A DNA stretch of 64,000 nt, from positions 1 through 64,000 of the forward strand of contig NZ_VITV01000005.1 in assembly GCF_007828035.1 (NCBI RefSeq), in the 5' to 3' direction. Positions 16,025-25,821 of the stretch are shown in pieces. Below the pieces are notes generated by a model, which saw nothing but the letters and a program-made list of their open reading frames with translations, ran no database searches and was not told the origin of the DNA. The position numbers were made by a program, and so were the translations under genes. How positions within the stretch are numbered: the stretch's first letter is position 1; each line of letters starts with the position of its first letter. Source of the DNA: Nitrospirillum amazonense. GTDB taxonomy: Bacteria; Pseudomonadota; Alphaproteobacteria; Azospirillales; Azospirillaceae.

Positions 16025-18721
16025 ATGCCGACCCATGCCGCGCGCCGTCCGAGCCGCAAGCGCTCCCACGCCACCCTGGCGGTGGCAGCCGTCGCCCTGA
16101 TGGCCGCCCCGATGGCCCGTGGGGGGCATGCCGCCGAACGGCGCGACCTGCCGCTCAGCGCGGGCTGGCAGTTCCATCAGGGCGACGTGCCATCGGGAAA
16201 GCAGGGGGGCGCCGACGCCGCCGGCTTCAACGACAAGGGCTGGACCACCGTTTCCCTGCCCCACACCTGGAATCACCTGGGCGGCACGGCGGAGCGCGGG
16301 CCCGACTATAACGCCACGCGCGGCGCCGGCTGGTACCGCCTGCGCTTCACCCCGCCGGCCGACTACGCCGGGCGGAAGGTGTGGCTGCAGTTCGACGGCG
16401 CCAGCATCAATACCGAGGTCTGGCTGAACGGCGTGAAGCTGGGCGTGCACAAGGGGGCCTTCGGCCGCTTCCGCTTCGATGCCACCGCCGCCCTGAAGCA
16501 GGGCAAGGTCAACGTGCTGGCGGTTCGCACCGACAATTCCAGCCCGGCCGTGGCGGGATCGCCCACGGCGGAGGTCATCCCCATGTCGGGCGACTTCTTC
16601 CTGTTCGGCGGCCTCTACCGCCAGGTGTCGCTGATCGCCACCGACCCGGTGCACATCGACATGCTGGATTGGGGCGGGCCCGGCGTCTATGCCCATACCG
16701 CTGGCCTGGACGGTGCCGCGTCCATCGAGGTCAACAGCCGGGTGAAGAACGACGGCACCAAGGCCCAGCCGGTGGTGGTGAAGACCACCATCATCGACGC
16801 GACCGGCGCCACGGTGGCCAGCGACAGCCATCCCCTGACCGTTGCGCCCGGCGCGCTGGAGGAACCGGCGCAGACCTTGAGCGTACCGAACCCCCACCTG
16901 TGGGACGGCAAGGCCGACCCCTACCTCTATCACGTGGTGACGCGCATCGAGACGACCGACGGCCAGCTGCTGGACCAGGTGACCCAGCCGCTGGGCATCC
17001 GCACCTTCCGCTTCGATCCGGACCAGGGCTTCTTCCTGAACGGCAAGCATATCGCCCTGCACGGCGTGTCCCGCCATCAGGACCGGCCGGGCAAGGGCTG
17101 GGCCATCAGCCCCGCCGACCAGGCCCAGGACATGGACATCATGCTGGACCTGGGCATCAACACCCTGCGCCTGGCCCATTACCAGCACGACCAGGCCATC
17201 TACGACCTGGCGGATCGGGACGGCGTGGTCGTCTGGGCGGAAATCCCCCTGGTGAACCGCACCGCGCCGGAGACGCCGGACGGGGACAATGGCATCACCA
17301 CCCCCGCCTTCGCCGCCAACGCCGACAGCCAGCTGCATGAACTGATCAAGCAGAACTATAACCACCCCAGCGTCGTCACCTGGTCCATCGGCAATGAGGT
17401 GAACCTGATGGCGGCCAGCGGCCACGGCGTCAGCAACGCCCGGCCGTTGCTGACCCAACTGAACAAGGCGGCGTATGAGCTGGACCACACCCGCCCCACC
17501 ACCATGGCCGACTGCTGCGAGCCCTGGCCCGACGCGCCCAAGCCCGGCGTGGACGTGGTGGCGGAGATCACCGACCTGCTGGGCTACAACCGCTACCAGG
17601 GCTGGTACTACGACAAGCCGGAGGACCTGGGCCCTGTGCTGGACCGGCTGCACAAGCTGCATCCGCGCCTGCCGCTGTCGGTCAGCGAGTATGGCGGCGG
17701 CGGCGGCCTTACCCAGCATACCGATGAGGTGCAGACCGGCGTGGTCTACCCCAAGGGCCATTTCCATCCGGAGGAGCTGGAAAGCCGCCTGCACGAGATC
17801 TGGTGGGCGCAGCTGAAGGCGCGGCCTTACCTGTGGGGCACCTTCGTCTGGAACATGTTCGACTTCGCCAGCGACAGCCGGAGGGAGGGTGACATGGTCG
17901 ACACCAACGACAAGGGCCTGGTGTCCTACGACCGCACGGTGAAGAAGGACGTGTTCTTCTTCTACAAGGCGGATTGGAGCGACCAGCCGGTGCTGCACCT
18001 GAACGGCCGCCGCTATGTCGACCGTGTCTATCCCGTCACCGACATCCAGGCCTACAGCAATGCCGCCGGCGTACGGCTGAGCCTGAACGGCCGCGACCTC
18101 GGCACGGTGTCTTGCCCCGACCATGTCTGCCGCTGGCCGGCCGTGCATTTGGACGCCGGCGACAACGTCCTGACCGCCACGGCCGACATCAAGGGCCAAC
18201 CGGTGAGCGACAGCATCACCTGGCGCTTCGGCGGCAAGGCGGACGAGATCCGCATCCGCGCCGGCGCCTCGGCCGGCCTGACCAGTGCCGCCGGCGCCCG
18301 CTACGGCTCCGACGCCTTCGTCACCGGGGGCGAACCGCATGACCGCAACCCCGGCCCCGAGACCGGCAAGCCGGACAAGGTCATCGCCGCGGCCACCGGC
18401 ACGCCGGATCCCAAGCTGTATGAGACCTACCGCGAGGGCACCTTCACCTACCGCGTGCCGGTGCCGGCCGGCCGCTACCAGGTCACCCTGCGCTTCGCCG
18501 AGCCGGCGCTGGCGGCCGGTGCCCGGGTCTTCGACGTGGCCGCCAACGACCAGATGGTGGTCAAGCACCTGGACGTGGCGGCGGAGGCGGGCAGCGCCCT
18601 CAAGGCGCTGGAGCGCACCGTGACCGTCGAGGTGAAGGGCAAGGATGGCCTGGCCCTGGACTTCCGCCCCGTCACCGGCCAGGCGGTGGTGTCGGCCATC
18701 GACGTGGTGGCGGCGCGGTGA
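16025..18721 (+). CDS. Exported GH2 glycosidase (beta-galactosidase/beta-glucuronidase type) with malectin-like domain
   Basis: An 898-residue GH2 enzyme with a signal peptide (residues 1 to about 38). Sugar-binding jelly-roll, immunoglobulin-like and TIM-barrel domains occupy roughly 40-660. The acid/base is Glu458 in WSIGNEVN and the nucleophile Glu555 in SVSEYGGG. A C-terminal DUF4982-like Ig segment and a malectin-like carbohydrate-binding domain (about 735-898, GRYQVTLRFAEPA) follow. N628-D-K-G matches the N-x-K-G motif linked to carboxylate recognition in beta-glucuronidases, which fits the hexuronate setting; the motif also occurs in other GH2 enzymes, so specificity is open. GAAGGAAGG precedes the ATG. 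Its stop overlaps the transporter start by 2 bp (GTGA). Confidence 0.88.
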   Translation: MPTHAARRPSRKRSHATLAVAAVALMAAPMARGGHAAERRDLPLSAGWQFHQGDVPSGKQGGADAAGFNDKGWTTVSLPHTWNHLGGTAERGPDYNATRGAGWYRLRFTPPADYAGRKVWLQFDGASINTEVWLNGVKLGVHKGAFGRFRFDATAALKQGKVNVLAVRTDNSSPAVAGSPTAEVIPMSGDFFLFGGLYRQVSLIATDPVHIDMLDWGGPGVYAHTAGLDGAASIEVNSRVKNDGTKAQPVVVKTTIIDATGATVASDSHPLTVAPGALEEPAQTLSVPNPHLWDGKADPYLYHVVTRIETTDGQLLDQVTQPLGIRTFRFDPDQGFFLNGKHIALHGVSRHQDRPGKGWAISPADQAQDMDIMLDLGINTLRLAHYQHDQAIYDLADRDGVVVWAEIPLVNRTAPETPDGDNGITTPAFAANADSQLHELIKQNYNHPSVVTWSIGNEVNLMAASGHGVSNARPLLTQLNKAAYELDHTRPTTMADCCEPWPDAPKPGVDVVAEITDLLGYNRYQGWYYDKPEDLGPVLDRLHKLHPRLPLSVSEYGGGGGLTQHTDEVQTGVVYPKGHFHPEELESRLHEIWWAQLKARPYLWGTFVWNMFDFASDSRREGDMVDTNDKGLVSYDRTVKKDVFFFYKADWSDQPVLHLNGRRYVDRVYPVTDIQAYSNAAGVRLSLNGRDLGTVSCPDHVCRWPAVHLDAGDNVLTATADIKGQPVSDSITWRFGGKADEIRIRAGASAGLTSAAGARYGSDAFVTGGEPHDRNPGPETGKPDKVIAAATGTPDPKLYETYREGTFTYRVPVPAGRYQVTLRFAEPALAAGARVFDVAANDQMVVKHLDVAAEAGSALKALERTVTVEVKGKDGLALDFRPVTGQAVVSAIDVVAAR

Positions 18722-20016
18722 GCGTGGCCGTGAAGGACGCGGTGGCGACCCCGGGGGTGATCCCCCAGCCCCGGGGCCGCTATCGCTGGCTGGTCTGTTT
18801 CCTGCTGTTCTCCGCCGTGGCGCTCAGCTACGTCGATCGGCAGGTGCTGGGGGTGCTGAAGCCGCTGCTACAGGACCGCTACGGCTGGACGGAAGTCGGC
18901 TACGGCACCATCGTCTTCTGGTTCCAGGCGGCCTACGCCAGCGGTTACCTGGTGTTCGGCCGGCTGGTGGACCGTATCGGCGCCCGTGCCGGCTACGCGC
19001 TGGCGGTGGGCATTTGGACCATCGCCCACATGGCCCATGCCGCCGCCGGTACGGTCGCCAGCTTCGCCATCGCCCGCATCCCCCTGGCGCTGGGCGAGTC
19101 CGGCGCCTTTCCGGCCAGCCTGGCGGCGGTGGCGGAATGGTTCCCGCAGCGGGAACGGGCGCTGGCCATCGGCCTCACCAACGCCGGGGCCAATGTCGGC
19201 GCCGTCCTGACGCCGCTGATCGTGCCGGCGGTCACCCTGGCCTGGGGCTGGCGCGCCGCCTTCCTGGTCACGGGCCTGTTCACCGTGGTGTGGCTGGCGG
19301 CATGGCTGGCCCTCTACCGCCGCCCGCGCGAGGTGGCGCGCCTGAGCCCGGGGGAACTGGCCTATATCGAGGCTGATCCCGTGCCGCCGCCGGTGCGCCT
19401 GCCGTGGCGGCGGGTGCTGGCGACACGCGAAACCTGGGCCTATATCCTGGGCCGTTTCGTGATCGATCCGATTTGGTGGACCTTCCTGTTCTGGCTGCCC
19501 GACTTCTTCGCCAAGCGCTATGGCCTGGATCTCAAGGGTTTCGGGCCGCCCTTGGTGCTGGTCTACATCCTGGCCGACATGGGCAGCGTGCTGGGCGGCT
19601 GGGGTTCGTCCCGCCTGCTGGCGCGGGGCATCGGGCTGAACCGGGCGCGCAAGACCGCCTTCCTCGTCTGCGCGCTGGTGGTGGCGCCGGTGGCGCTGGC
19701 CATGGATACAGGCAGCCTGTGGGGGGCGGCCATCCTGATCGGCCTGGCCTGCGCCGGGCACCAGGGCTTTTCCGTCAACCTCTACGCCCTGCCATCCGAC
19801 CTGTTCCCCCGCTGGGCCGCCGGATCGGTCATCGGCCTGGGCGGGGCGGCGGGCGGCATCGGCAGCATGGCCATGGCCCAGGCCGCCGGCTGGATCCTGC
19901 AGACCACCGGCAGCTACCGCCCCATCTTCCTGATGGCGGCCAGCGCCTATTTCGTGGCCCTGGCCTTGATCCATTGGATGACGCCGCGCTACGCGCCGGC
20001 GCACATCACGCGGTGA
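18718..20016 (+). CDS. MFS transporter, hexuronate (ExuT)-like
   Basis: A 432-residue major-facilitator permease with about 12 membrane helices. Family features are YRWLVCFLLFSAVALSYVDR at the first helix (Asp-Arg pair), the loop 2-3 motif GRLVDRIGARAGYA, and the anion:cation symporter pattern ESGAFPASLAAVAEWFPQRE. These place it with the ExuT/GudP/galactonate group that imports hexuronates or aldonates with protons. It starts with GTG overlapping the stop of the GH2 gene, so translation is probably coupled. With manD and GH2 it suggests that an extracytoplasmic glycosidase releases a uronate which this protein imports. Confidence 0.85.
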   Translation: MSVAVKDAVATPGVIPQPRGRYRWLVCFLLFSAVALSYVDRQVLGVLKPLLQDRYGWTEVGYGTIVFWFQAAYASGYLVFGRLVDRIGARAGYALAVGIWTIAHMAHAAAGTVASFAIARIPLALGESGAFPASLAAVAEWFPQRERALAIGLTNAGANVGAVLTPLIVPAVTLAWGWRAAFLVTGLFTVVWLAAWLALYRRPREVARLSPGELAYIEADPVPPPVRLPWRRVLATRETWAYILGRFVIDPIWWTFLFWLPDFFAKRYGLDLKGFGPPLVLVYILADMGSVLGGWGSSRLLARGIGLNRARKTAFLVCALVVAPVALAMDTGSLWGAAILIGLACAGHQGFSVNLYALPSDLFPRWAAGSVIGLGGAAGGIGSMAMAQAAGWILQTTGSYRPIFLMAASAYFVALALIHWMTPRYAPAHITR

Positions 20017-20028
20017 GGGATTTGTACT

Positions 20029-21216
20029 GTGGCTGACGCCGATATCGAAAAACCCAAGGTGCGGCGGCGCAAGGCGCTTGCCGGCGACGGCCGGCTGGCG
20101 GCCCCGCCGGACGCTCCCCTGGCCATCCCCGCCTGGACTCTGGCCCGCGCCCCCACCATCAATGACGTGGCGCGCCTGGCCAAGGTGTCGAAGAAGACGG
20201 TGTCGCGGGTCATCAACCAGTCCCCTTACGTTCACGATGCCACCCGCGCCGTGGTAGACGCGGTGGTGGCCCGCATCGGTTATGTGCCCAGCCCCCAGGC
20301 GCGCGGCCTGGCCATCAACCGGTCCTTCCTGCTGGGCCTGATCTACGACAACCCCAACGCCCAATACATCGTGAACGTCCAGGGCGGCATCCTTGAGGCC
20401 TGCCATCGCGAGGGCTTTGAGCTGGTGGTCCATCCCTGCCGCCAGGTGGCGCCCGGTTTCCTGGCGGAGGTGAAGACCTTCGTGCAGCGCCAGAACCTGG
20501 ATGGCGTGATCCTGGTCCCGCCTTTGTCTGAGGACGCGGCCCTGGTCGCCCTGCTGCGTACCATCGGCTGCCGCTACATGCGCCTGATGTCGGTGCCGTT
20601 GGACGAGCCCACGTCCATGGTGCTGCACACCGACCGCACCGGTGCCGCCGAGGTGGGTACCCACCTGGCCCAACTGGGTCATACCAGGGTGGCCCTGATC
20701 ACCGGGCCCCAGCGCTACCGCTCCACCCACGAACGGCGGGAGGGCTTCATCGGCGCCCTGGCCGAGCATGGCGTGACCGTGCCGGATCACTGGATCGTGG
20801 AGGGGCTCTACACCTTTGAGACGGGGGAGACGCGGGGCATGGAGCTGCTGTCCCCGGCCGACCGTCCCACGGCCATCTTCGCCAGCAATGACGAAATGGC
20901 GGCCGGCGTCTACAAGGCGGCCTACCGCCTGGGCATCAGCATCCCGCGCGACCTCACCGTGGTGGGCTTCGATGACACGCCCCTGGCCTCACGTATGTGC
21001 CCGGCGCTGTCCACCGTGCGCCTGCCCATCCACGACATGGGCCGCCTGGCGGCCGACCGCCTGATCGGCCGCATCAACGACGGCGATGCGGGAAAGGCCC
21101 AGCCCATCACAGTGACCCCGCGCCTGGTGGTGCGGGAATCCTCCAGCGCGCCGGCACAGAGTGTGGTCGCTTCAGGTGGGATCAGCTGGAGCGTGGATCA
21201 CACCACAAAACTCTAG
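20029..21216 (+). CDS. LacI-family transcriptional regulator
   Basis: A 395-residue LacI regulator with an unusual basic leader of about 40 residues before the headpiece (PTINDVARLAKVSKKTVSRV). The minor-groove hinge helix segment SPQARGLAINRS and a periplasmic-binding-like sugar domain (LLGLIYDNPNAQYIVNVQGG to about residue 385) follow. It is the third gene of the GH2-MFS-LacI run, 12 bp after the transporter stop, and starts with GTG. Its operator is unknown; the best LacI-type palindrome seen is at 4794-4811, 15 kb away. It ends tail-to-tail with the next gene, overlapping by 3 bp. Confidence 0.9.
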   Translation: MADADIEKPKVRRRKALAGDGRLAAPPDAPLAIPAWTLARAPTINDVARLAKVSKKTVSRVINQSPYVHDATRAVVDAVVARIGYVPSPQARGLAINRSFLLGLIYDNPNAQYIVNVQGGILEACHREGFELVVHPCRQVAPGFLAEVKTFVQRQNLDGVILVPPLSEDAALVALLRTIGCRYMRLMSVPLDEPTSMVLHTDRTGAAEVGTHLAQLGHTRVALITGPQRYRSTHERREGFIGALAEHGVTVPDHWIVEGLYTFETGETRGMELLSPADRPTAIFASNDEMAAGVYKAAYRLGISIPRDLTVVGFDDTPLASRMCPALSTVRLPIHDMGRLAADRLIGRINDGDAGKAQPITVTPRLVVRESSSAPAQSVVASGGISWSVDHTTKL

Positions 21217-22637
21217 AACTCGGCCCCCGGCAGGTCCACGGGCAGGTTGGCGGTGTCGGTCAGGGTGACGCGCAGGGCGCCGGACAGGGACGGGGCGGCC
21301 AGCGCCACCTCCTGCTGGCCCTCGGCCCGGGCGGCGGCCAGGGCTACCTGGTTGAAGCGGCGCACGCTGTCGCTGTCGGCGTCCACCCGGGCGCCATCCA
21401 CCACCGGGCGGATATATTCCGCGCCCACCAGCACCTGCAACGCCTGGATCTGGTCGGCCGCCGCCCAGTCGTTCAGCGGCGGCACACCCACCAGATCGTC
21501 GAAGGTGGTGGCGCCAGCCGCCAGCCGGTCCAGTAGCGGGTTGAAGATGCCCTCGTGCAGGGCGACGTCGCCGAAGGACCGGGGCACCACCATGGGGCAG
21601 TCGGCCCGCCGGCGGGCCAGGGTGTAGCGTGTGGCGCGATGGGCGGCGATCAGGTCGTTGATGTTCAGGGGCGCCAGGTCGCAGGCATAGATGTCGCGGC
21701 GGAACTGACGGTTCAGGGCCATGTCGCGCACCCCCTCGCGCAGCAGCGCGTTCGGCATGGCCGCCATCAAGGCGCGCGGCTTCTCCGGCACGGCCAGCAG
21801 GGGGACGTTGTCGGCGTGGGTGCCGGACCCGATGAAGCCCGCGCCGTGGTTGGCCATGAAGGTCGCGATCTCCTTGTGATAGAAGACGCGCCAGTACTCG
21901 TTCAGGTACTCGTGCACGATATAGCTGGCGTCCAGCGTCTCGATGGCCTGCAACTGCTGTTCAATGGCGGGGTTGGATTCGAAGTACAGGGCGCCTGTGT
22001 CCGCCATCTGTCGCAGAAAGGCGCGCACCTTGCCCACCCGCTCCTCCACCGTGCCGGTGGTGACGGCGTAGGCGTCCACCATCAGGGCGCGGATGGGCAT
22101 CTTGCCGGCCCAGCCCGGCTGGCAGTTATAGCTGGCGTAGACGATGCCGCCGGGCTTCAGCCGGCGGCGGATGACGGCCCCGATCTCTCGCCGCACCGTC
22201 TCGCTGACCCAGCTCATGATGCCGTGCATGACGATGAAGTCGCAGTCGGCGATGGGCCCATCCTCTTCCGTTGCCAGGTCCTGGAAACTGGCGGCGCTGA
22301 AGCTGGCGTTGGGGATTCCGGCGGCGCGGCGCAGGTTTTCAGCACTGGTGATGTGCACGGGATTGAAATCCACGCCCATGAACTGCCCCTGGGGGAACAG
22401 GCTGGCGAACAGCGTGGGGCTGTAGCCATGGCCGCAGCCCAGATCAAGGTAGCGGAAGGGGCGGTCCAGGCGCGGCGCCTGATAGCCGCACTGCAGGGCG
22501 GCGTAGGCGATCGAGGCCGGGTTCAGTTCCTGATAATAGCGGCGCAGGTAGGCGATGCCCGTCACATAGCGGTGAACGTCGTCCTGCACGATGCCTTCGG
22601 GCGTGCCGCCGCCGGGGATGGCCTTGTTGCCGCTCAT
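21213..22637 (-). CDS. SAM-dependent methyltransferase with methyltransferase-regulatory domain
   Basis: A 474-residue protein. The N-terminal class I methyltransferase domain carries the SAM-binding motif YLDLGCGHGYSPTLFASLFP, an acidic post-strand (GVDFNPVHI) and the motif IV region DCDFIVMHGIMSWV. The middle and C-terminal part (from about residue 225) matches the methyltransferase-regulatory domain type found in bacterial proteins of this architecture, and a short winged-helix-like tail follows. The methyl acceptor is unknown; relatives often sit with surface-polysaccharide genes, but none are here. It is convergent with the LacI gene and has its own promoter region toward 22700-22856. 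Confidence 0.8.
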   Translation of the reverse strand: MSGNKAIPGGGTPEGIVQDDVHRYVTGIAYLRRYYQELNPASIAYAALQCGYQAPRLDRPFRYLDLGCGHGYSPTLFASLFPQGQFMGVDFNPVHITSAENLRRAAGIPNASFSAASFQDLATEEDGPIADCDFIVMHGIMSWVSETVRREIGAVIRRRLKPGGIVYASYNCQPGWAGKMPIRALMVDAYAVTTGTVEERVGKVRAFLRQMADTGALYFESNPAIEQQLQAIETLDASYIVHEYLNEYWRVFYHKEIATFMANHGAGFIGSGTHADNVPLLAVPEKPRALMAAMPNALLREGVRDMALNRQFRRDIYACDLAPLNINDLIAAHRATRYTLARRRADCPMVVPRSFGDVALHEGIFNPLLDRLAAGATTFDDLVGVPPLNDWAAADQIQALQVLVGAEYIRPVVDGARVDADSDSVRRFNQVALAAARAEGQQEVALAAPSLSGALRVTLTDTANLPVDLPGAEF

Positions 22638-22856
22638 CGACCCTGGTCCTTTGCACTTATGTCGGTCCTTGGCGCAGACCTTGGCCCCAGGCGGCCCCGC
22701 TGTCGAGAGTAAAAGGGGGGTCGTGATTCAGAATGCGGTTGAAACATGGCCGATGGGCGGATTCGCCGCATCACATCAAAGGGTAACAGAGCGCTTATAA
22801 GCTGCGACCTTCAAGGTTGAATTACTGCGCGCTCGATAGCATTTACGGTGAATTTT

Positions 22857-24530
22857 ATGAATCTCGCCCTCCGCCCCAAGTTGTTGGCCGCGTTCGGTGG
22901 CCTGTTACTGCTGACCATCGCCATCAGCCTGCTGTCGTTGTGGCGGATCGGCACGATCAACAGCGCCGCCACGGAAATTCGCGATGTCTGGTTGCCCTCG
23001 GTGGACGCCGTGGGCGACATGAAGGCCTTCACCGCCCGCCAGCGCATCTCCGCCGGCCGGGTCGTGGCGGCGGGCGACGACAAGGCGCGGGACGAGGCCA
23101 TCAAGCTGTATGGCAAGCAGACGGCCGATCTGAACGCGGCCGTGGCGCGGTTCGAGGCTGTGGGCCAGACGGGCGAGATGGCGGCCCTGTACGCCAAGTA
23201 CCAGGCCCTGCGCGGCCCGTACGAGGCCAGCATGGCCTCCGTGTTCGAAACCGCCAAGCAGAACCACGAGCAGGCGGAAAAGGCCATGAACGGCGAGATC
23301 GTGACCGTCTTCCGCAAGGTGCAGGAATCGCTGGAGGCGCTCAGCGCCTATGATCGCGCCGGTGCCGCCAAGGCCAACGACGTGGTGCAGTCCGCCTACA
23401 CCCACGCGCTGTGGAGCATATCCATCTTCGCGTTGGTGGCGGTGCTGGTGTCGGTGGGGGCCGTGCTGTGGCTGGATCGCGACGTGGTGCAGCACCTGGC
23501 GCGCCTGGCCGGCGTGATGCGCCGTCTGGCGCAGAAGGACTATGGCTTCACCCTGGACGCCACCAGCCGGCGGGACGAGGTGGGCGACATGGCGCGCGCC
23601 GTCGACGTGTTCCGCACCAGCATGCGCCAGGTGGATGAGCTGGCCGCTACCCAGGCGGCGGAGGCGGCGGCCAAGACCGAGCGGGCCAACCGGGTGGACG
23701 CGCTGGTCCAGACCTTCGACACCGATGTTGCCCACACCTTGCAATCGGTCACCCAGGCCTCCAGCGGCCTGCATGAGACGGCGGAGAACCTGACCCGCAT
23801 CGCCGACACCGGCGCCCGCGACGCGGTGGCGGTGGCCGGCGCCTCCGAACAGGCGGCCGCCAACGTCCAGACCGTGGCCGTGGCGGCGGAGGAACTGGGC
23901 GCCAGCATCGGGGAGATCGGGCGCCAGGTTTCCGTTTCCGCCACCATCGCCGCCAAGGCGGTGGCGGAGGCGACGCGCACCAACGTCGCCGTGACCAGCC
24001 TGACGGAAGCCGCCCAGCAGATCGGCGCCGTCGTGGCACTGATCAGCGACATCGCCGGGCAAACCAACCTGCTGGCCCTGAACGCCACCATCGAGGCGGC
24101 GCGCGCGGGTGAGGCGGGCAAGGGCTTCGCCGTCGTGGCCAGCGAGGTCAAGGCCCTGGCCAACCAGACCGAACGGGCCACCAACGACATCCGCCAGCAG
24201 ATCGAATCCATGCAGGCTGCGACCGGGGAGGCGGCCGGCGCCATCGCCGCCATCGGCCAGACCATCGCCGAGATCGACCACATCACCACCACCATCGCCG
24301 CGGCGGTGGAGGAACAGGGCGCCGCCACGCAGGAGATCGCCCGCAACGTGGCCGAGGCTGCGCGCGGCACCAGCGAGGTCAGCGCCGGTATGAACGGCGT
24401 GCGGCAGGTGGCGGGCGAGACCGGCACCGTGGCGGGGGAGGTCCTGATGGCCGCCGACGACCTGTCGTCCCAGGCCGATGGACTGCGCACCCGCGTCTCC
24501 ACCTTCCTGGCGGCCCTGCGCGCCGCCTGA
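22857..24530 (+). CDS. Methyl-accepting chemotaxis protein
   Basis: A 557-residue transmembrane chemoreceptor. Helix 1 (about 8-30), a helical periplasmic four-helix-bundle-type sensor domain (about 35-180), helix 2 (about 185-205), a HAMP segment and the coiled-coil signalling domain follow in order. The hairpin tip is recognisable from [20 protein letters not shown] and [19 protein letters not shown]. It should relay ligand binding to CheW/CheA; the ligand is unknown. No CheB/CheR-binding pentapeptide is visible at the C-terminus. The ATG at 22857 is preferred over a GTG three codons upstream. Confidence 0.93.
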   Translation: MNLALRPKLLAAFGGLLLLTIAISLLSLWRIGTINSAATEIRDVWLPSVDAVGDMKAFTARQRISAGRVVAAGDDKARDEAIKLYGKQTADLNAAVARFEAVGQTGEMAALYAKYQALRGPYEASMASVFETAKQNHEQAEKAMNGEIVTVFRKVQESLEALSAYDRAGAAKANDVVQSAYTHALWSISIFALVAVLVSVGAVLWLDRDVVQHLARLAGVMRRLAQKDYGFTLDATSRRDEVGDMARAVDVFRTSMRQVDELAATQAAEAAAKTERANRVDALVQTFDTDVAHTLQSVTQASSGLHETAENLTRIADTGARDAVAVAGASEQAAANVQTVAVAAEELGASIGEIGRQVSVSATIAAKAVAEATRTNVAVTSLTEAAQQIGAVVALISDIAGQTNLLALNATIEAARAGEAGKGFAVVASEVKALANQTERATNDIRQQIESMQAATGEAAGAIAAIGQTIAEIDHITTTIAAAVEEQGAATQEIARNVAEAARGTSEVSAGMNGVRQVAGETGTVAGEVLMAADDLSSQADGLRTRVSTFLAALRAA

Positions 24531-24655
24531 TGGGTGCGGGCTGACCGAAAAGGGTCTCTTGCGGGATGGCCGGTCTGGGTGGAATGGTTGCGCCCACAGA
24601 TAAAGGTCCCGTGCCGTCTTCGGATGGCACTGGGTTGGCGGCAGAAGGAACATCA

Positions 24656-25732
24656 ATGAAAGCCTGGCTTTCCACCCTGGCCCTCACCGCGGCGCTGGCC
24701 CTGGCAGGCGTTGCCGGTGCCGCCGATGGCCCGCCCAGCTATCCCAACCAGATGGAAGGCGATGTGGTGGTCCGCGACTTCGCCCTGACGAATGGCGAGC
24801 ATCTGGCCAACGCCCGCTTCCATTACACCACCTTGGGCACGCCGCAGCGCGACGCGTCGGGCGCCATCACCAACGGGGTGTTGCTGCTGCACGGCACCAC
24901 CGGCAGCGGCCGCAACTTCCTGAACGCCAGCCTGGGCGGGGAGCTGTTCGGGCCCGGCCAGCCGCTGGACGCCACCAAGTATTTCATCATCCTGGCCGAC
25001 GGCATCGGCCACGGCTCCTCCTCCAAGCCGTCGGACGGGCTGAAGGGCCATTTTCCCCACTACGGCTATGTCGACGCGGTGGAAGGCCAGTACCGCATCG
25101 TGACCCAGGGCCTGGGCATCAAGCGTCTGAAACTGGTCGCCGGCACCTCCATGGGCGGCATGCAGACCTGGATCTGGGGGGAACGCCATCCGGACCTGAT
25201 GGACGCGCTGATGCCCATCGCCTCTCAGCCCGTGGCCATTTCCGGCCGCAACATGCTGTGGCGCCAACTGATCATCGAGGCCATCCGCAACGATCCGGAC
25301 TGGAAGGGCGGCGACTACACGGCCCAGCCGACCGGCTACACCCGCGCACTGCCCATTTTCCAGATCATGGTCAACAACGCCGCGGTCCTGCAGCAGCAGG
25401 CCCCCAGCCGGGCGGCGGCCACCACCCTCTATGACCAGTGGGTGGCCGACTACGCCAAGATCGTGGACGCCAACGATTATCTCTACTGGTTTGAATCGTC
25501 CTATGACTACGACCCCAGCCCGGAGCTGGAGAAGATCAAGGCCAAGCTGGTGGCGGTGAACTTCGCTGACGACCTGCTGAACCCAGCCGAACTGGGCGTG
25601 ATGGAGGCGGCCATGAAACGCATCACCAATGGCCGCTACATCCTGATCCCCGCCTCGGACCAGACGCGCGGCCACCAGACCCTGACCCAGGCCAAGGTTT
25701 GGAAGGGCGCGTTGGAGGAGTTGCTGAAGTAG
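24656..25732 (+). CDS. Exported MetX-like alpha/beta hydrolase
   Basis: A 358-residue protein with a Sec signal peptide (residues 1-22, cleavage near AGAA-DG) and a homoserine-O-acetyltransferase-like hydrolase fold. The nucleophile elbow is GTSMGGMQTW (Ser), with Asp in VNFADDLLN and His in RGHQTL. Cytoplasmic MetX acylates homoserine, but the signal peptide argues against methionine synthesis here. An exported esterase or acyltransferase of the same fold is more likely. GAAGGA lies 5 bases before the ATG. It is monocistronic and ends at a bidirectional terminator. Confidence 0.82.
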   Translation: MKAWLSTLALTAALALAGVAGAADGPPSYPNQMEGDVVVRDFALTNGEHLANARFHYTTLGTPQRDASGAITNGVLLLHGTTGSGRNFLNASLGGELFGPGQPLDATKYFIILADGIGHGSSSKPSDGLKGHFPHYGYVDAVEGQYRIVTQGLGIKRLKLVAGTSMGGMQTWIWGERHPDLMDALMPIASQPVAISGRNMLWRQLIIEAIRNDPDWKGGDYTAQPTGYTRALPIFQIMVNNAAVLQQQAPSRAAATTLYDQWVADYAKIVDANDYLYWFESSYDYDPSPELEKIKAKLVAVNFADDLLNPAELGVMEAAMKRITNGRYILIPASDQTRGHQTLTQAKVWKGALEELLK

Positions 25733-25758
25733 GCGCTGCCCTTTCGCGGGTCCGCATG

Positions 25759-25800
25759 AAAAAAAAGAAGCCGGCCGAGGAAACGCCCCGGCCGGCTTTG
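25759..25800. terminator. Bidirectional intrinsic terminator
   Basis: AAGCCGGCC and GGCCGGCTT form a stem (25768-25798) with an A-tract on the left and a T-tract on the right. It serves both the plus-strand hydrolase and the minus-strand RTX gene. Confidence 0.85.
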
Positions 25801-25821
25801 TGCTGTGCGGGATCGCCGCCG

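Noticed and set aside
15887-18568. An 893-residue open frame antisense to the GH2 gene
   Set aside because: It is a by-product of very GC-rich third positions. It has low-complexity Ala/Gly/Val/His/Gln composition and no family resemblance, while the plus-strand GH2 protein has full motifs.
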